Below are positions 1 to 7,028 of a stretch of DNA of 8,902 nt, in pieces. Source of the stretch: JALHSW01 sp038321755 (lineage in GTDB: Bacteria; Actinomycetota; Acidimicrobiia; IMCC26256; PALSA-555). Location: the NCBI GenBank assembly GCA_038321755.1, contig JBBQFJ010000134.1, positions 1 to 8,902 on the forward strand, written 5' to 3'. The position numbers and the translations under genes are program-made. Below the pieces are notes generated by a model. That model was not told the DNA's origin. It was given only the letters and a program-made list of their open reading frames with translations, and did no database searches. How positions within the stretch are numbered: position 1 is the first letter of the stretch; every line of letters begins with the position of its first letter.

Positions 1-188
1 CCGGTCGTGGCGGTCCCGCGCTTGCCGTTGGCCTGCACCGCGGTCGACGCGCCGAACGGGTTGCCGCCGTCGGTGACTGCGCTGCCCAGGGTGCCGAACC
101 AGCCCATCCAGGCCTTCATCGCGGCCTCCTGGGCCTCCGGCGTCTCGGCCATCGCCCCACCGGTGTAGGCGAACACGTACTTGCCCAT
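1..188 (-). CDS. YCII-related (DGPF-type) small protein, 3' part outside window
   Basis: The first 62 residues are visible, starting MGKYVFAYTGG. The window edge removes the rest; family members are usually around 100-130 residues. The short N-terminal beta strand, the helix with ETPEAQEAAMKAWMGWF and the GGNPFGAS turn resemble the YCII-related domain, a dimeric ferredoxin-like alpha+beta fold found in many small actinobacterial proteins, often beside ECF sigma factors. Its biochemical role is generally unknown, so I assign none here. The ATG at 186-188 is supported by an AGGAG seven bases upstream. The gene lies 124 bp downstream of the SnoaL-like gene on the same strand, so it could be co-transcribed with it or have its own promoter in that gap. 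The family call is by recognition of the motif pattern only. Confidence 0.72.
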   Translation of the reverse strand, partial: MGKYVFAYTGGAMAETPEAQEAAMKAWMGWFGTLGSAVTDGGNPFGASTAVQANGKRGTATT

Positions 189-195
189 GTCCTGC

Positions 196-200
196 TCCTG
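196..200 (-). promoter_or_regulatory. Ribosome binding site of the YCII-related gene
   Basis: On the minus strand AGGAG lies seven bases before the ATG at 188. It fixes the start of the small protein. The local context, aggagcaggacATG, is almost the same as the one in front of the ATG at the right edge of the window. Confidence 0.65.
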
Positions 201-312
201 TTCGTTTGTTGTTTCGGTTGAGAGCGTCCGGGTGACGCCCCGGTAAGAGGACGAACGGGGATTCCCGAGATGGACACCAGGGAGGGAGCTCCACCGGGAG
301 TGCATCGGGGGC

Positions 313-807
313 CTAGAGCTCCCCGAGGCGCAGATGGTGGGGGAACGCGAAGGTCTCGAGCTCGCCGGGCGCGGCCGTGCGGGCGAGCGAGTGGTACCGG
401 CGGTGCGCGAACAGCCACCCTTCGTCGTGGCGCGCGTAGCGGTCGTGGTAGACGCCGAAGGCGTTGTTCACCCGCCCGGTCTCGACATCGCTGCGGAGCT
501 CACACATGTACATGCGCCCGTCGGCGCGCAGGTCGTCGCCACCCACCGCGACCTCGATTCGGGTGTTGAGGATCACGAACTCGAAGAAGTCGAACCGCTC
601 GAGCGCGTTGCCGATGAAGGTGCCGAGCGCCTCGGCGCCGACGAAGCGCAGCACGTCGCCACCCCGGGTGTCGACCTCCACGACGGCGTCGGGCAGGAAC
701 AGCGCGTCGAGCTCGGGCCAGGCGCGTCGAGTGACGACGTCGGCGTAGGCGCTTTGGAGCCGGCAGATGGCGACGTAGTCGTCGGTCTCGGTGGGAGCGT
801 GGGTCAC
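313..807 (-). CDS. SnoaL-like / nuclear transport factor 2 (NTF2)-fold protein
   Basis: The protein has 164 residues, the usual size for a single SnoaL-like domain of the SnoaL_4 type. The fold signature is visible. An N-terminal helix (about 8-27, AICRLQSAYADVV) is followed by a helix-strand stretch with W30, D34, LF and D40 (ALFLPDAVVEVD). Then come strands around 77-88 and 96-106, and a C-terminal strand pair ending YARHDEGWLFAHRRYH (124-139). Family members include small cyclases, ketosteroid-isomerase-like enzymes, dehydratases and dioxygenase beta subunits. They are cytoplasmic and mostly uncharacterised, so no specific reaction is assigned. The start is the GTG at 805-807, with GAGGG seven bases upstream. 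The gene is divergent from the FGGY kinase, which suggests a shared control region. No signal peptide or membrane segment is seen. Confidence 0.85.
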   Translation of the reverse strand: MTHAPTETDDYVAICRLQSAYADVVTRRAWPELDALFLPDAVVEVDTRGGDVLRFVGAEALGTFIGNALERFDFFEFVILNTRIEVAVGGDDLRADGRMYMCELRSDVETGRVNNAFGVYHDRYARHDEGWLFAHRRYHSLARTAAPGELETFAFPHHLRLGEL

Positions 808-832
808 GCCGCGACCCTCACCGATCGCGGCG
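807..832. promoter_or_regulatory. Perfect 8-bp inverted repeat in the divergent SnoaL/kinase gap
   Basis: The arms cgccgcga (807-814) and tcgcggcg (825-832) are perfect inverted repeats separated by 10 bases. In the minus-strand transcript the loop carries the GAGGG ribosome binding site of the SnoaL-like gene, and the 3' arm runs up to the first base of its GTG start. It could be an operator for the divergent pair or an RNA hairpin that limits ribosome access. Both are inference; high GC makes short inverted repeats fairly common. Confidence 0.3.
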
Positions 833-899
833 GGTGATGCAAGCGCTCGCCGGCCCTGATCGGCAGGCGCCGGGCGGTCGCACGCACCAGAATGTCCCC

Positions 900-2438
900 G
901 TGGCCTACGCGCTCGGGATCGATGTCGGCACCACCAACGCCAAGGCGGCCCTCGTCGCCGACGACGGCACGATCGCGGCGAGCGCCTCGCGCCCGATCCC
1001 CACCAGCCGCCGCGAGGGCGACATCGCCGAGCAGAGCCCGACCGCGCTGTGGGACGCGGTCGTCGACGCGGTGCGCGAGGCCACCGCCGCGGCCCCGGCT
1101 GCCGCTGCCTCGGTCGGCGCGGTGCTCTGCGCGAGCCAGTACTCCTCCACGGTCCCGGTCGACGCGGCGGGGAACCCGACCGGCGAGATCGTGCTCTACC
1201 TCGACATGCGGGGCACCGACCACTCCTTCGCGATCATGGAGAGGTTCCCCGAGTCCTTCGAGGCGTTCATCGACCACCACGGCATCCCGACTGTGGGCGG
1301 CGGTCTCTCGCTCGCGCACCTCCTCCACTACCAGCTCGACCAACCCGAGGTGCACGCCAGGACCGCGGCCTACCTCGAGCCGATGGACTTCGTGAACCTG
1401 CGCCTCACCGGGCAGATCGCCGCGACGCAGTGCACGATGCTCACCGCACAGGTCTGCGACAACCGCGCGATCGGCACGGTCGAGTACGACGCGGAGCTCG
1501 TGCGCTTCGCCGGCCTCGACGCCGACCGGCTGCCCCCGCTCGTCGCCATCGACGCCGCGGTCGGCCCGCTGCTCCCGGCGATCGCCGAGCAGCTCGGCCT
1601 TCCCGCCGACGTGGTCGTGTACGCCGGGGTGAACGACAGCCAGGTCGGCGCGATCGCCACCGACGCGTACCGTGCCGGGCGGGCCGGGGCGATGATCGGC
1701 ACGACCAGCGTGCTGCTCCAGACGATGGACCACAAGGACACCGACCTCGACCACGAGATCGCGTCGATCCCCGGGCCGTTGGGCGACCGCTACGTGGTGT
1801 TCGCCGAGAACGGTCTCGGCGGCAAGGCGCTCGAGCACGTGCTCGCGAACCTGGTGTACGCCTCCGACGCGCTCGCCGACCACGTCGCCGCCGATCACTT
1901 CGAGTTCCTCGACGACGCCCTGCGCTCGGTCCCCGCAGGAAGCGGCGGCGTGCTGTTCCTCCCCTGGCTCCGGGGCTCCCTCGCGCCGCGCGCCGACACC
2001 CGGATGCGGGGAGCGTTCGTCAACCTCTCGCTCGACAGCAGTCGCATGCAGATGGTGCGGGCCGTGGTCGAGGGGATCTGCCACAACCTCGCCTGGCTCG
2101 AGCCCTTCGTGGAGACGTTCACCGCGGAGCACGTCGACGAGGTCGTCTTCGGTGGGGGCGCGGCGCGCTCGCCGGTGTGGGCCCAGATCCTCGCCGACGT
2201 CGTCGACCGGCCAGTCCGTACCCTGCAGGCACCGGACTTCGCGAACGCGCGCGCCGCGGCGCTGCTCGCGCACCAGCGCGCCGGCGTGCTGGACGCCGAC
2301 GACCTCGCCGGGCTCGTGGTCACCAATGCCGAGTTCGAGCCCGACCCGGCGAGCCGGGGCGTCCACGACGCGATGCACGAGCAGTTCGTCGCCGCGTTCG
2401 ACGCGCTCCAGCCCCTCTCGCACGCACTGAACGCATGA
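900..2438 (+). CDS. FGGY-family carbohydrate kinase (xylulokinase-like)
   Basis: This cytoplasmic kinase has 512 residues from the GTG at 900, a normal FGGY length. FGGY enzymes transfer the ATP gamma-phosphate to a hydroxyl of a sugar, ketose or polyol. The N-terminal domain opens with the phosphate-1 loop GIDVGTTNAK (7-16) and has the substrate-side YLDMRG (100-105). The likely catalytic base is D246 in VNDSQVGAI. The C-terminal domain has the adenosine-binding motif FGGGAARSPVWAQILAD (417-433) and LPWLRGSLAP (354-363). In-frame GTG 834 and ATG 837 would add 22 or 21 residues without family resemblance and leave only 26 bp to the divergent gene, so GTG 900 is preferred, although no strong Shine-Dalgarno precedes it. 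It is the first gene of the operon; the lyase ATG lies 12 bp beyond its stop. XylB, glycerol and erythritol kinases are relatives, so the substrate is open. Confidence 0.9.
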   Translation: MAYALGIDVGTTNAKAALVADDGTIAASASRPIPTSRREGDIAEQSPTALWDAVVDAVREATAAAPAAAASVGAVLCASQYSSTVPVDAAGNPTGEIVLYLDMRGTDHSFAIMERFPESFEAFIDHHGIPTVGGGLSLAHLLHYQLDQPEVHARTAAYLEPMDFVNLRLTGQIAATQCTMLTAQVCDNRAIGTVEYDAELVRFAGLDADRLPPLVAIDAAVGPLLPAIAEQLGLPADVVVYAGVNDSQVGAIATDAYRAGRAGAMIGTTSVLLQTMDHKDTDLDHEIASIPGPLGDRYVVFAENGLGGKALEHVLANLVYASDALADHVAADHFEFLDDALRSVPAGSGGVLFLPWLRGSLAPRADTRMRGAFVNLSLDSSRMQMVRAVVEGICHNLAWLEPFVETFTAEHVDEVVFGGGAARSPVWAQILADVVDRPVRTLQAPDFANARAAALLAHQRAGVLDADDLAGLVVTNAEFEPDPASRGVHDAMHEQFVAAFDALQPLSHALNA

Positions 2439-2442
2439 AGGA
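2438..2442 (+). promoter_or_regulatory. Ribosome binding site of the PLP lyase gene
   Basis: AAGGA begins on the last base of the kinase stop codon and lies eight bases before the ATG at 2451. This supports that start and tight linkage with the kinase gene. Confidence 0.65.
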
Positions 2443-2450
2443 CGGATCTG

Positions 2451-3836
2451 ATGGCTGACTTCCCGTACGCCGACCGGTTCCCGATCAACCGCACCCTGCC
2501 GGTCGAGGGTCGCGATCGCGGCGAGCTGCTCGCCGAGCTGCGCGAGATGGCGAAGGGGGAGGACGCGTTCTGGGAGACGGGGCGGTGCTCGGGCACCATG
2601 TACTGCGGCGACCACGACCACTATGACTTCATGAACCAGGCGTTCGCCACGTTCTCACACGCGAACATCCTCCAGCGCGACATGTTCCCGAGCGCGACGA
2701 AGTTCGAAGCCGAGGTCATCGCGATGACGCTCGACATGCTCCACGCGGAGGCGGTCACCGACGGGCAGCCGGTCGGCATGGTCACGACCGGCGGGACGGG
2801 GAGCATCCTGCACTCGATGCTCGCCTACCGCGAGCAGGCCCAGCAGGTGCGCGGGATCACCGCGCCCAACGTCATCAAGCCTGAGACCGGGCACCCCGCG
2901 TTCGACAAGGCGTGCCACCTCCTCGGGATCGAGCTGCGCAAGGTCGCCGTCGACCCGAGGACCGCGCAGGCCGACGTCGCCGCGGTCGCCGCGGCGATCG
3001 ACGACTCCACCGCTGCGGTCATCGCCTCTGCGCCCAACTACGGCTACGGCACCATCGACCCCGTCGCCCAGCTCTCCGACCTCGCGCTGGAGCGGGGGAT
3101 CGGGCTGCACGTCGACGGGTGCCTCGGTGGGTTCATCCTCCCTTGGGGCCAGGAGCTCGGGTACGACATCCCGCTCTTCGACTTCCGGGTCCCCGGCGTC
3201 ACCTCGATCTCGGCCGACACCCACAAGTACGCGTACGGCCTCAAGGGCACGTCGGTGCTCGCGTTCCGGAACCGACCGTTGCGCGACGGCCAGTACTTCT
3301 TCCTCACCGACTGGACCGGCGGCAAGTACTGCTCACCGGGGATCGAGGGTTCCCGCTCGGGCGGCCTCCTCGCGGCGACGTGGGCCGGGATGCTCGCGAT
3401 CGGTCGCAGCGGCTACCTCGGGTACGCGAAGCAGATCTTCGAGACCGCGTTCGCGATGCAGGACGCGGTGCGCTCGCACCCCGAGCTGCGCATCATCGGC
3501 GCGCCGACGTTCTGCTTCAGCTTCACCTCCGACGAGTTCGACATCTACCACGTGAACGACGCGATGCGGGCGAAGGGCTGGCGCTTCAACGGCCAGCAGT
3601 ACCCGAACGCGATCCACATGGCGGTGACGCGACCCCAGACCCAGCCCGGCGTGGTCGAATCGTTCGCCGCCGACCTCACCGAGGCGATCGCGTACGCTCA
3701 CGAGCACCGCGACGAGGCGCCCAAGAGCGGTGCGATCTACGGGGGCATCCCCGGCGGCTCGACGCCCGAGGCCGACGAGTTCATCCGGACCGTGATGACC
3801 GAGATGATGGACGGTCAGCAGGAGCTGCCGTGCTGA
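2451..3836 (+). CDS. PLP-dependent lyase, sphingosine-1-phosphate lyase-like (group II decarboxylase superfamily)
   Basis: The 461-residue protein is a fold-type I PLP enzyme. The cofactor signature is complete: the phosphate-binding TTGGTGS (112-118), H148 in PETGHPAF to stack on the ring, the HVDGCLGGF stretch with D222 for the pyridine nitrogen, and SADTHKY with the Schiff-base lysine K259. The YGTIDPVAQLSDLA segment (199-212), the PGVTSISADTHKYAYGLKG region (248-266) and GSRSGGLLAATWA (300-312) match the characteristic pattern of sphingosine-1-phosphate lyases rather than that of glutamate or aromatic amino acid decarboxylases. Known SPLs cleave a phosphorylated 2-amino-3-hydroxy compound at C2-C3 to an aldehyde and phosphoethanolamine. 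No N-terminal membrane helix is present, unlike in the eukaryotic enzymes, so it should be soluble. It lies between a sugar kinase and a glycosyltransferase, so the natural substrate may be a phosphorylated amino-polyol rather than a sphingoid base (inference). Confidence 0.88.
   Translation: MADFPYADRFPINRTLPVEGRDRGELLAELREMAKGEDAFWETGRCSGTMYCGDHDHYDFMNQAFATFSHANILQRDMFPSATKFEAEVIAMTLDMLHAEAVTDGQPVGMVTTGGTGSILHSMLAYREQAQQVRGITAPNVIKPETGHPAFDKACHLLGIELRKVAVDPRTAQADVAAVAAAIDDSTAAVIASAPNYGYGTIDPVAQLSDLALERGIGLHVDGCLGGFILPWGQELGYDIPLFDFRVPGVTSISADTHKYAYGLKGTSVLAFRNRPLRDGQYFFLTDWTGGKYCSPGIEGSRSGGLLAATWAGMLAIGRSGYLGYAKQIFETAFAMQDAVRSHPELRIIGAPTFCFSFTSDEFDIYHVNDAMRAKGWRFNGQQYPNAIHMAVTRPQTQPGVVESFAADLTEAIAYAHEHRDEAPKSGAIYGGIPGGSTPEADEFIRTVMTEMMDGQQELPC
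3820..3824 (+). promoter_or_regulatory. Ribosome binding site inside the lyase gene, for the glycosyltransferase
   Basis: AGGAG lies in the last codons of the lyase gene, five bases before GTG 3830. It decides the glycosyltransferase start, since the frame stays open far upstream, and it indicates translational coupling. Confidence 0.65.
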
Positions 3837-5239
3837 ACGTCGAGATCGAGCCGATCGCAACGGAGCAGCTCGAGCGAATCATCGGTCCGGAGCGATCCGC
3901 GCAGTTCGAGGAGGCGGCAGCCTCGGCTCGGGAGCTCCTCGCCGGCCGTCGGGTCGTCAACGTGAACTCGACCGCCAACGGCGGCGGTGTCGCCGAGCTC
4001 CTCCAGACGCTGCTGTCGTACGCGCGGGGAGTGGGCGTCGATGCCGATTGGATCGTCATCGATGCGGAACCGGAGTTCTTCGACGTCACGAAGCGGATCC
4101 ACAACTGGCTCTACGGCGCACCCGGCGACGGCGGCCCGTTGGGACCGCCGGAGCACGCACGCTACGAGGCGGTGATGCGCGCGAACGCCGCCGCACTCCC
4201 TTCCTTCGCCGGCCCGAACGACATCGTGATCCTGCACGATCCCCAGACCGCGGGCCTCGCCGACGCAGTACGGGCCACGGGTGCCAAGCTCGTCTGGCGT
4301 TGCCACGTCGGACGGGACACGCCGAACGAGTACACCGAAGAAGGGTGGGAGTTCCTCCGCCGCTACGTGCAGGATGCGGACGCCTTCGTCTTCAGTCGCG
4401 CCGAGTTCGCACCGAGCTGGGTGGATCCCGATCGCCTGTTCGTCATCCCTCCGTCGATCGACCCGCTCTCGACCAAGAACCAGCCGCTCACCGACGAGCA
4501 GGTGCTCGGGATCCTGCAGTACGTCGGTCTCCTGGGCGGGCACGCCGATCCACCCTCCGTTCCCTTCGTGCGGCGCGACGGCTCGCCGGGACGGATCGGG
4601 CGACGCGTCGACGTCCTCCAGACCGGCCCGCCGCCACCGCCGAGCGCACCGCTGGTCGTGCAGGTCTCCCGTTGGGACTGGATGAAGGACATGACCGGAG
4701 TGCTCCGCGGCTTCGCCGCGCATCTCGACGCGGGGGACGCGCACCTCGCGCTGGTCGGGCCGGCCGTGCACGGCGTCGACGACGACCCCGAGGCCGGACT
4801 GGTCCTCGACGAGTGCATGGGCGCCTGGGGCGAGCTCCCGGAGCACCTGCGCGAGCGGGTGCACCTGGCGTGCGTTCCGATGCACGACCCCGACGAGGCC
4901 GCGATCATCGTCAACGCGCTCCAGCGCCATGCCGCCGTGGTCGCCCAGAAGAGCCTCGCCGAGGGCTTCGGGCTCACCGTCACCGAGGCGATGTGGAAGC
5001 GCCGGCCCATCGTCGCCAGCCGCGTCGGGGGCATCGCCGACCAGATCACCGACCGCGAGCACGGCCTCCTCATCGACGATCCCCATGACCTCGATGGATT
5101 CGGTCGGGCGGTTCGCCTCCTGCTGGAAGACCGTCCCCTCGCCGACCGGCTCGCATCCGCCGCGTACGAGCGCGCTCACGAGCAGTTCCTCGGGGACCGG
5201 CACCTCGAGCGCTACGCGGTGCTGTTCGCCTCACTCTGA
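3830..5239 (+). CDS. GT4-family glycosyltransferase, trehalose synthase (TreT)-like
   Basis: From GTG 3830 the protein has 469 residues with two Rossmann-like GT-B domains. The N-terminal domain carries VNSTANGGGVAELLQTLL (45-62), then DADWIVIDAEPEFFDVTKRIHNWL (71-94) and ILHDPQTAGL (134-143). This series is typical of TreT-type trehalose glycosyltransferring synthases, which join NDP-glucose and glucose into trehalose. The C-terminal donor domain has VSRWDWMKD with R281 and K286 for the nucleotide diphosphate, and the retaining GT4 motif E378-x7-E386 (EGFGLTVTE) followed by ASRVGGIADQI. The start codon overlaps the lyase stop by 7 bp. The upstream open frame, which reaches back to 2912, is a shadow of the lyase gene. 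No trehalose-uptake or phosphatase genes are nearby, so a different acceptor within the kinase/lyase pathway is possible. No membrane segment is seen. Confidence 0.85.
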   Translation: MLNVEIEPIATEQLERIIGPERSAQFEEAAASARELLAGRRVVNVNSTANGGGVAELLQTLLSYARGVGVDADWIVIDAEPEFFDVTKRIHNWLYGAPGDGGPLGPPEHARYEAVMRANAAALPSFAGPNDIVILHDPQTAGLADAVRATGAKLVWRCHVGRDTPNEYTEEGWEFLRRYVQDADAFVFSRAEFAPSWVDPDRLFVIPPSIDPLSTKNQPLTDEQVLGILQYVGLLGGHADPPSVPFVRRDGSPGRIGRRVDVLQTGPPPPPSAPLVVQVSRWDWMKDMTGVLRGFAAHLDAGDAHLALVGPAVHGVDDDPEAGLVLDECMGAWGELPEHLRERVHLACVPMHDPDEAAIIVNALQRHAAVVAQKSLAEGFGLTVTEAMWKRRPIVASRVGGIADQITDREHGLLIDDPHDLDGFGRAVRLLLEDRPLADRLASAAYERAHEQFLGDRHLERYAVLFASL

Positions 5240-5285
5240 CGAACCCCGACCACGCGCGAGTGCCCGAGTCCTGCGGCGGTGCGCT

Positions 5286-6260
5286 TCAGGCGCGCAGGTA
5301 GTGCTCGGCGCGCAACCACTCTTCGGTGCGGCGCATGCCGGCGTCGAGGTCGACGCGCGGCTCGTATCCGAGGACGCGTCGCGCCTTGTCGATCGAGACC
5401 GTGCCGTGACCAGCCAACATGCGCATCGTTGCGGCCGAGGCTTCGCTTCGCCGGCCCAACCCGCGCGACACGCGGCCGAGCACCTCTGCGACCGCGACGG
5501 CCACGCGCGTTGGCGCGACGGGCGCCGGATGGATGCCCAACATGCGGGAGTAGTGAGCGAAGAACACCGCGGCGGTCACCGCCGTGCCGCCCGTGACGTT
5601 GAAGATCTGGCCGGTGGCGGCCTCGGCGTCGGCCGCGAGGAGGACGGCGTCGACGAGGTCGTCGATGAAGACCGGGTTGAACGCTCCTCGTCCGTGCGCG
5701 GGGAGGAGCACCTGGTGGCGGCGGAGCATCTCGACCGGCACGATGGTCCAGGGTCGCGACCCCGGGCCGTATACGTCGCCGGGGCGCAGGATGGTGGCGA
5801 CGACCTCCCCGGCGGCGTGGGCCTGCAGGACCACCTGCTCTCCGGCGATCTTCGTGTCGCCGTAGGGCGCGCCGGTCAGGCGCACCGGGGAGTGCTCGTC
5901 GACCGGGTCGGGCCGGGCGTGCCCGTACACCGCGGCGGACGAGAAGTGCACGAACCGGTCGGCCCCGCCCGCGACGACCGCGTCGAGGACGTGTCGCGTC
6001 CCGCGCACGTTCACCCGCCAAGATCGCTCGGCGCCGGCGACGTTCGAGACGGCCGCCGCGGTGTGCACGACGAGGTCGCAACCCGCCGCGTGCGCCTGCC
6101 AGGGGCCGGGCTCGCTCACGTCACCCGCCACCACATCCCCCGCAGGGTCGGCGGCCACATCCATGCCGCGCACCTCGGCGCCGCGGGCTCGGTAGGCGTC
6201 GGCCACGGCTCGCCCGATGAAGCCGAGCGCGCCGGTCACGAAGACCCTCGCCGGGGTCAC
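5286..6260 (-). CDS. NAD-dependent epimerase/dehydratase (extended SDR)
   Basis: The protein has 324 residues from the GTG at 6258-6260. Extended SDRs act on nucleotide sugars, hydroxysteroids or other alcohols with bound NAD(P). Visible features are the TGALGFIG nucleotide loop (9-16), D34 at the end of strand 2 (favours NAD), HTAAAVSNV (66-74), the S107-S108 pair, and the catalytic Y133-x3-K137 in PYGDTKIAGE. Further along are LRPGDVYGPG (158-167) and the substrate-side NPVFIDDLVDAVLLA (195-209). The C-terminal half, with a poorly conserved 245-285 region, resembles 3-beta-hydroxysteroid dehydrogenase/dihydroflavonol reductase-like members as much as UDP-sugar epimerases, so the substrate is open. 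GTG 6260 overlaps the upstream SDR stop as GTGA, with GAGG seven bases before it. The open frame continues upstream to 6545, but that part is arginine/proline-rich shadow of the preceding gene. The stop is 46 bp from the convergent glycosyltransferase stop. Confidence 0.87.
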   Translation of the reverse strand: MTPARVFVTGALGFIGRAVADAYRARGAEVRGMDVAADPAGDVVAGDVSEPGPWQAHAAGCDLVVHTAAAVSNVAGAERSWRVNVRGTRHVLDAVVAGGADRFVHFSSAAVYGHARPDPVDEHSPVRLTGAPYGDTKIAGEQVVLQAHAAGEVVATILRPGDVYGPGSRPWTIVPVEMLRRHQVLLPAHGRGAFNPVFIDDLVDAVLLAADAEAATGQIFNVTGGTAVTAAVFFAHYSRMLGIHPAPVAPTRVAVAVAEVLGRVSRGLGRRSEASAATMRMLAGHGTVSIDKARRVLGYEPRVDLDAGMRRTEEWLRAEHYLRA

Positions 6261-7009
6261 CGCCGGGCCTCGCGCGACCCCGCGGCGCGGGCCTGGTGCC
6301 GGCGAGCCCGCTGTTCGACCCGGCGCTGCAGCGCGAACGCGAGTCGCGGTGAGAGGCCGAGGAGACGGACACCGATGCCGCGCCGGTGCGGGACCGTCGC
6401 GACGAGACCACGCGAGCCCATCAGGCGCACCCCAGCCGCGGCGACGGCGTCGGGCTCCAGGAGCCGTCGCCCGGTGAACGACATGAGCTGGCGCGGATCG
6501 CGCACGTCGACCATCGGCGTGCGAATGCCGTCGGGCAACAGACACTTGACTGCCACACCGGTGTCGCGGAGCTCGGCGGCGAACGCGACGCTGAACGCTC
6601 GTACTCCGTGCTTGGCTGCCGAATACGCGGCGAGGTGCGGGGTGGGCGCCCAGCCGGCCATCGACGCAACGTTCAGGATCGTGCCGCCGTCACGGGTGAG
6701 CATCACGCGCGCCACGGCTCGCGAGCCGTGGATCACACCGAGCAGGTTCACCCGCACGATGGTCTCGATCTCGAGGGTGCTCTGGTCGAGGACGTCGCCG
6801 CGCCCGGTGACTCCGGCGCAGTTCACCCACACTGTCGGCGCCAGCTCCTCCGCGAGCGCACGGCAGGCGTCGGGGTCGGTCACGTCGAGTGCGCGCGGCG
6901 TGCCGTGCAGGTCGACCGGCACGGCGTCGTAGCCGGCCGACGCGAGCATGACCGCGAACGCCGAGCCGAGCCCCCCGGCACCGCCCGTGATCACCGCGGT
7001 CCCGACCAT
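6257..7009 (-). CDS. Classical short-chain dehydrogenase/reductase (SDR)
   Basis: The protein has 250 residues, a standard classical SDR length. It has the cofactor loop TGGAGGLG (8-15), D33 after strand 2 (NAD preference), NCAG (63-66, a variant of NNAG), N88, and the catalytic S116, Y129 and K133 in ASMAG...AAYSAAKHG. PDGIRTPM near 160 follows the usual PG loop. SDRs oxidise alcohols or reduce ketones and aldehydes; this one probably acts on a small hydroxy- or keto-compound, but the substrate cannot be read. ATG 7009 is chosen because it sits just before the first strand and has GGGAG six bases upstream. A longer reading to 7057 would add 16 residues overlapping the ThDP-enzyme gene. The arginine-rich tail (about 225-250) is unusual and may be a flexible end. 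Its TGA shares bases with the epimerase start, so coupling is likely. Confidence 0.9.
   Translation of the reverse strand: MVGTAVITGGAGGLGSAFAVMLASAGYDAVPVDLHGTPRALDVTDPDACRALAEELAPTVWVNCAGVTGRGDVLDQSTLEIETIVRVNLLGVIHGSRAVARVMLTRDGGTILNVASMAGWAPTPHLAAYSAAKHGVRAFSVAFAAELRDTGVAVKCLLPDGIRTPMVDVRDPRQLMSFTGRRLLEPDAVAAAGVRLMGSRGLVATVPHRRGIGVRLLGLSPRLAFALQRRVEQRARRHQARAAGSREARR
6268..6271 (-). promoter_or_regulatory. Ribosome binding site of the epimerase gene
   Basis: On the minus strand GAGG lies within the last codons of the SDR gene, seven bases before GTG 6260. It decides the epimerase start against the much longer open frame. Confidence 0.5.
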
Positions 7010-7015
7010 CCGCCG

Positions 7016-7020
7016 CTCCC
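7016..7020 (-). promoter_or_regulatory. Ribosome binding site of the SDR gene
   Basis: On the minus strand GGGAG lies in the 19-bp gap after the ThDP-enzyme stop, six bases before ATG 7009. It supports that start. Confidence 0.55.
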
Positions 7021-7028
7021 GCTGCCCG

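Noticed and set aside
227..243. Stem ccggg / cccgg in the gap between the SnoaL-like and YCII-related genes
   Set aside because: It has only a 5-bp stem, with no T-rich tail; this is expected by chance at this GC content.
334..837. A 167-codon plus-strand open frame opposite the SnoaL-like gene
   Set aside because: It has no domain resemblance; the minus-strand reading has a clear NTF2-fold pattern and a ribosome binding site.
834..899. Upstream kinase start at GTG 834 or ATG 837
   Set aside because: It adds 21-22 residues with no family resemblance and leaves only 26 bp to the divergent gene; GTG 900 gives the normal FGGY N-terminus. Not fully excluded, as GTG 900 lacks a strong Shine-Dalgarno.
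804..2621. A 605-codon open frame on the minus strand opposite the kinase gene
   Set aside because: It is a high-GC antisense shadow: its protein is rich in V, H, R, E and G with no recognisable domain, while the plus strand has a full set of FGGY motifs.
5270..5298. Possible terminator hairpin between the convergent operons (cctgcg ... cgcagg, with an inner tgcgc/gcgca stem)
   Set aside because: The stems are short, overlap the epimerase stop, and no T-tract follows in either direction.
4929..6932. A 667-codon plus-strand open frame spanning the end of the glycosyltransferase, the epimerase and part of the SDR gene
   Set aside because: It crosses three well-supported genes in another frame or on the other strand, and its translation is Arg/Ser/Pro-rich without domains.
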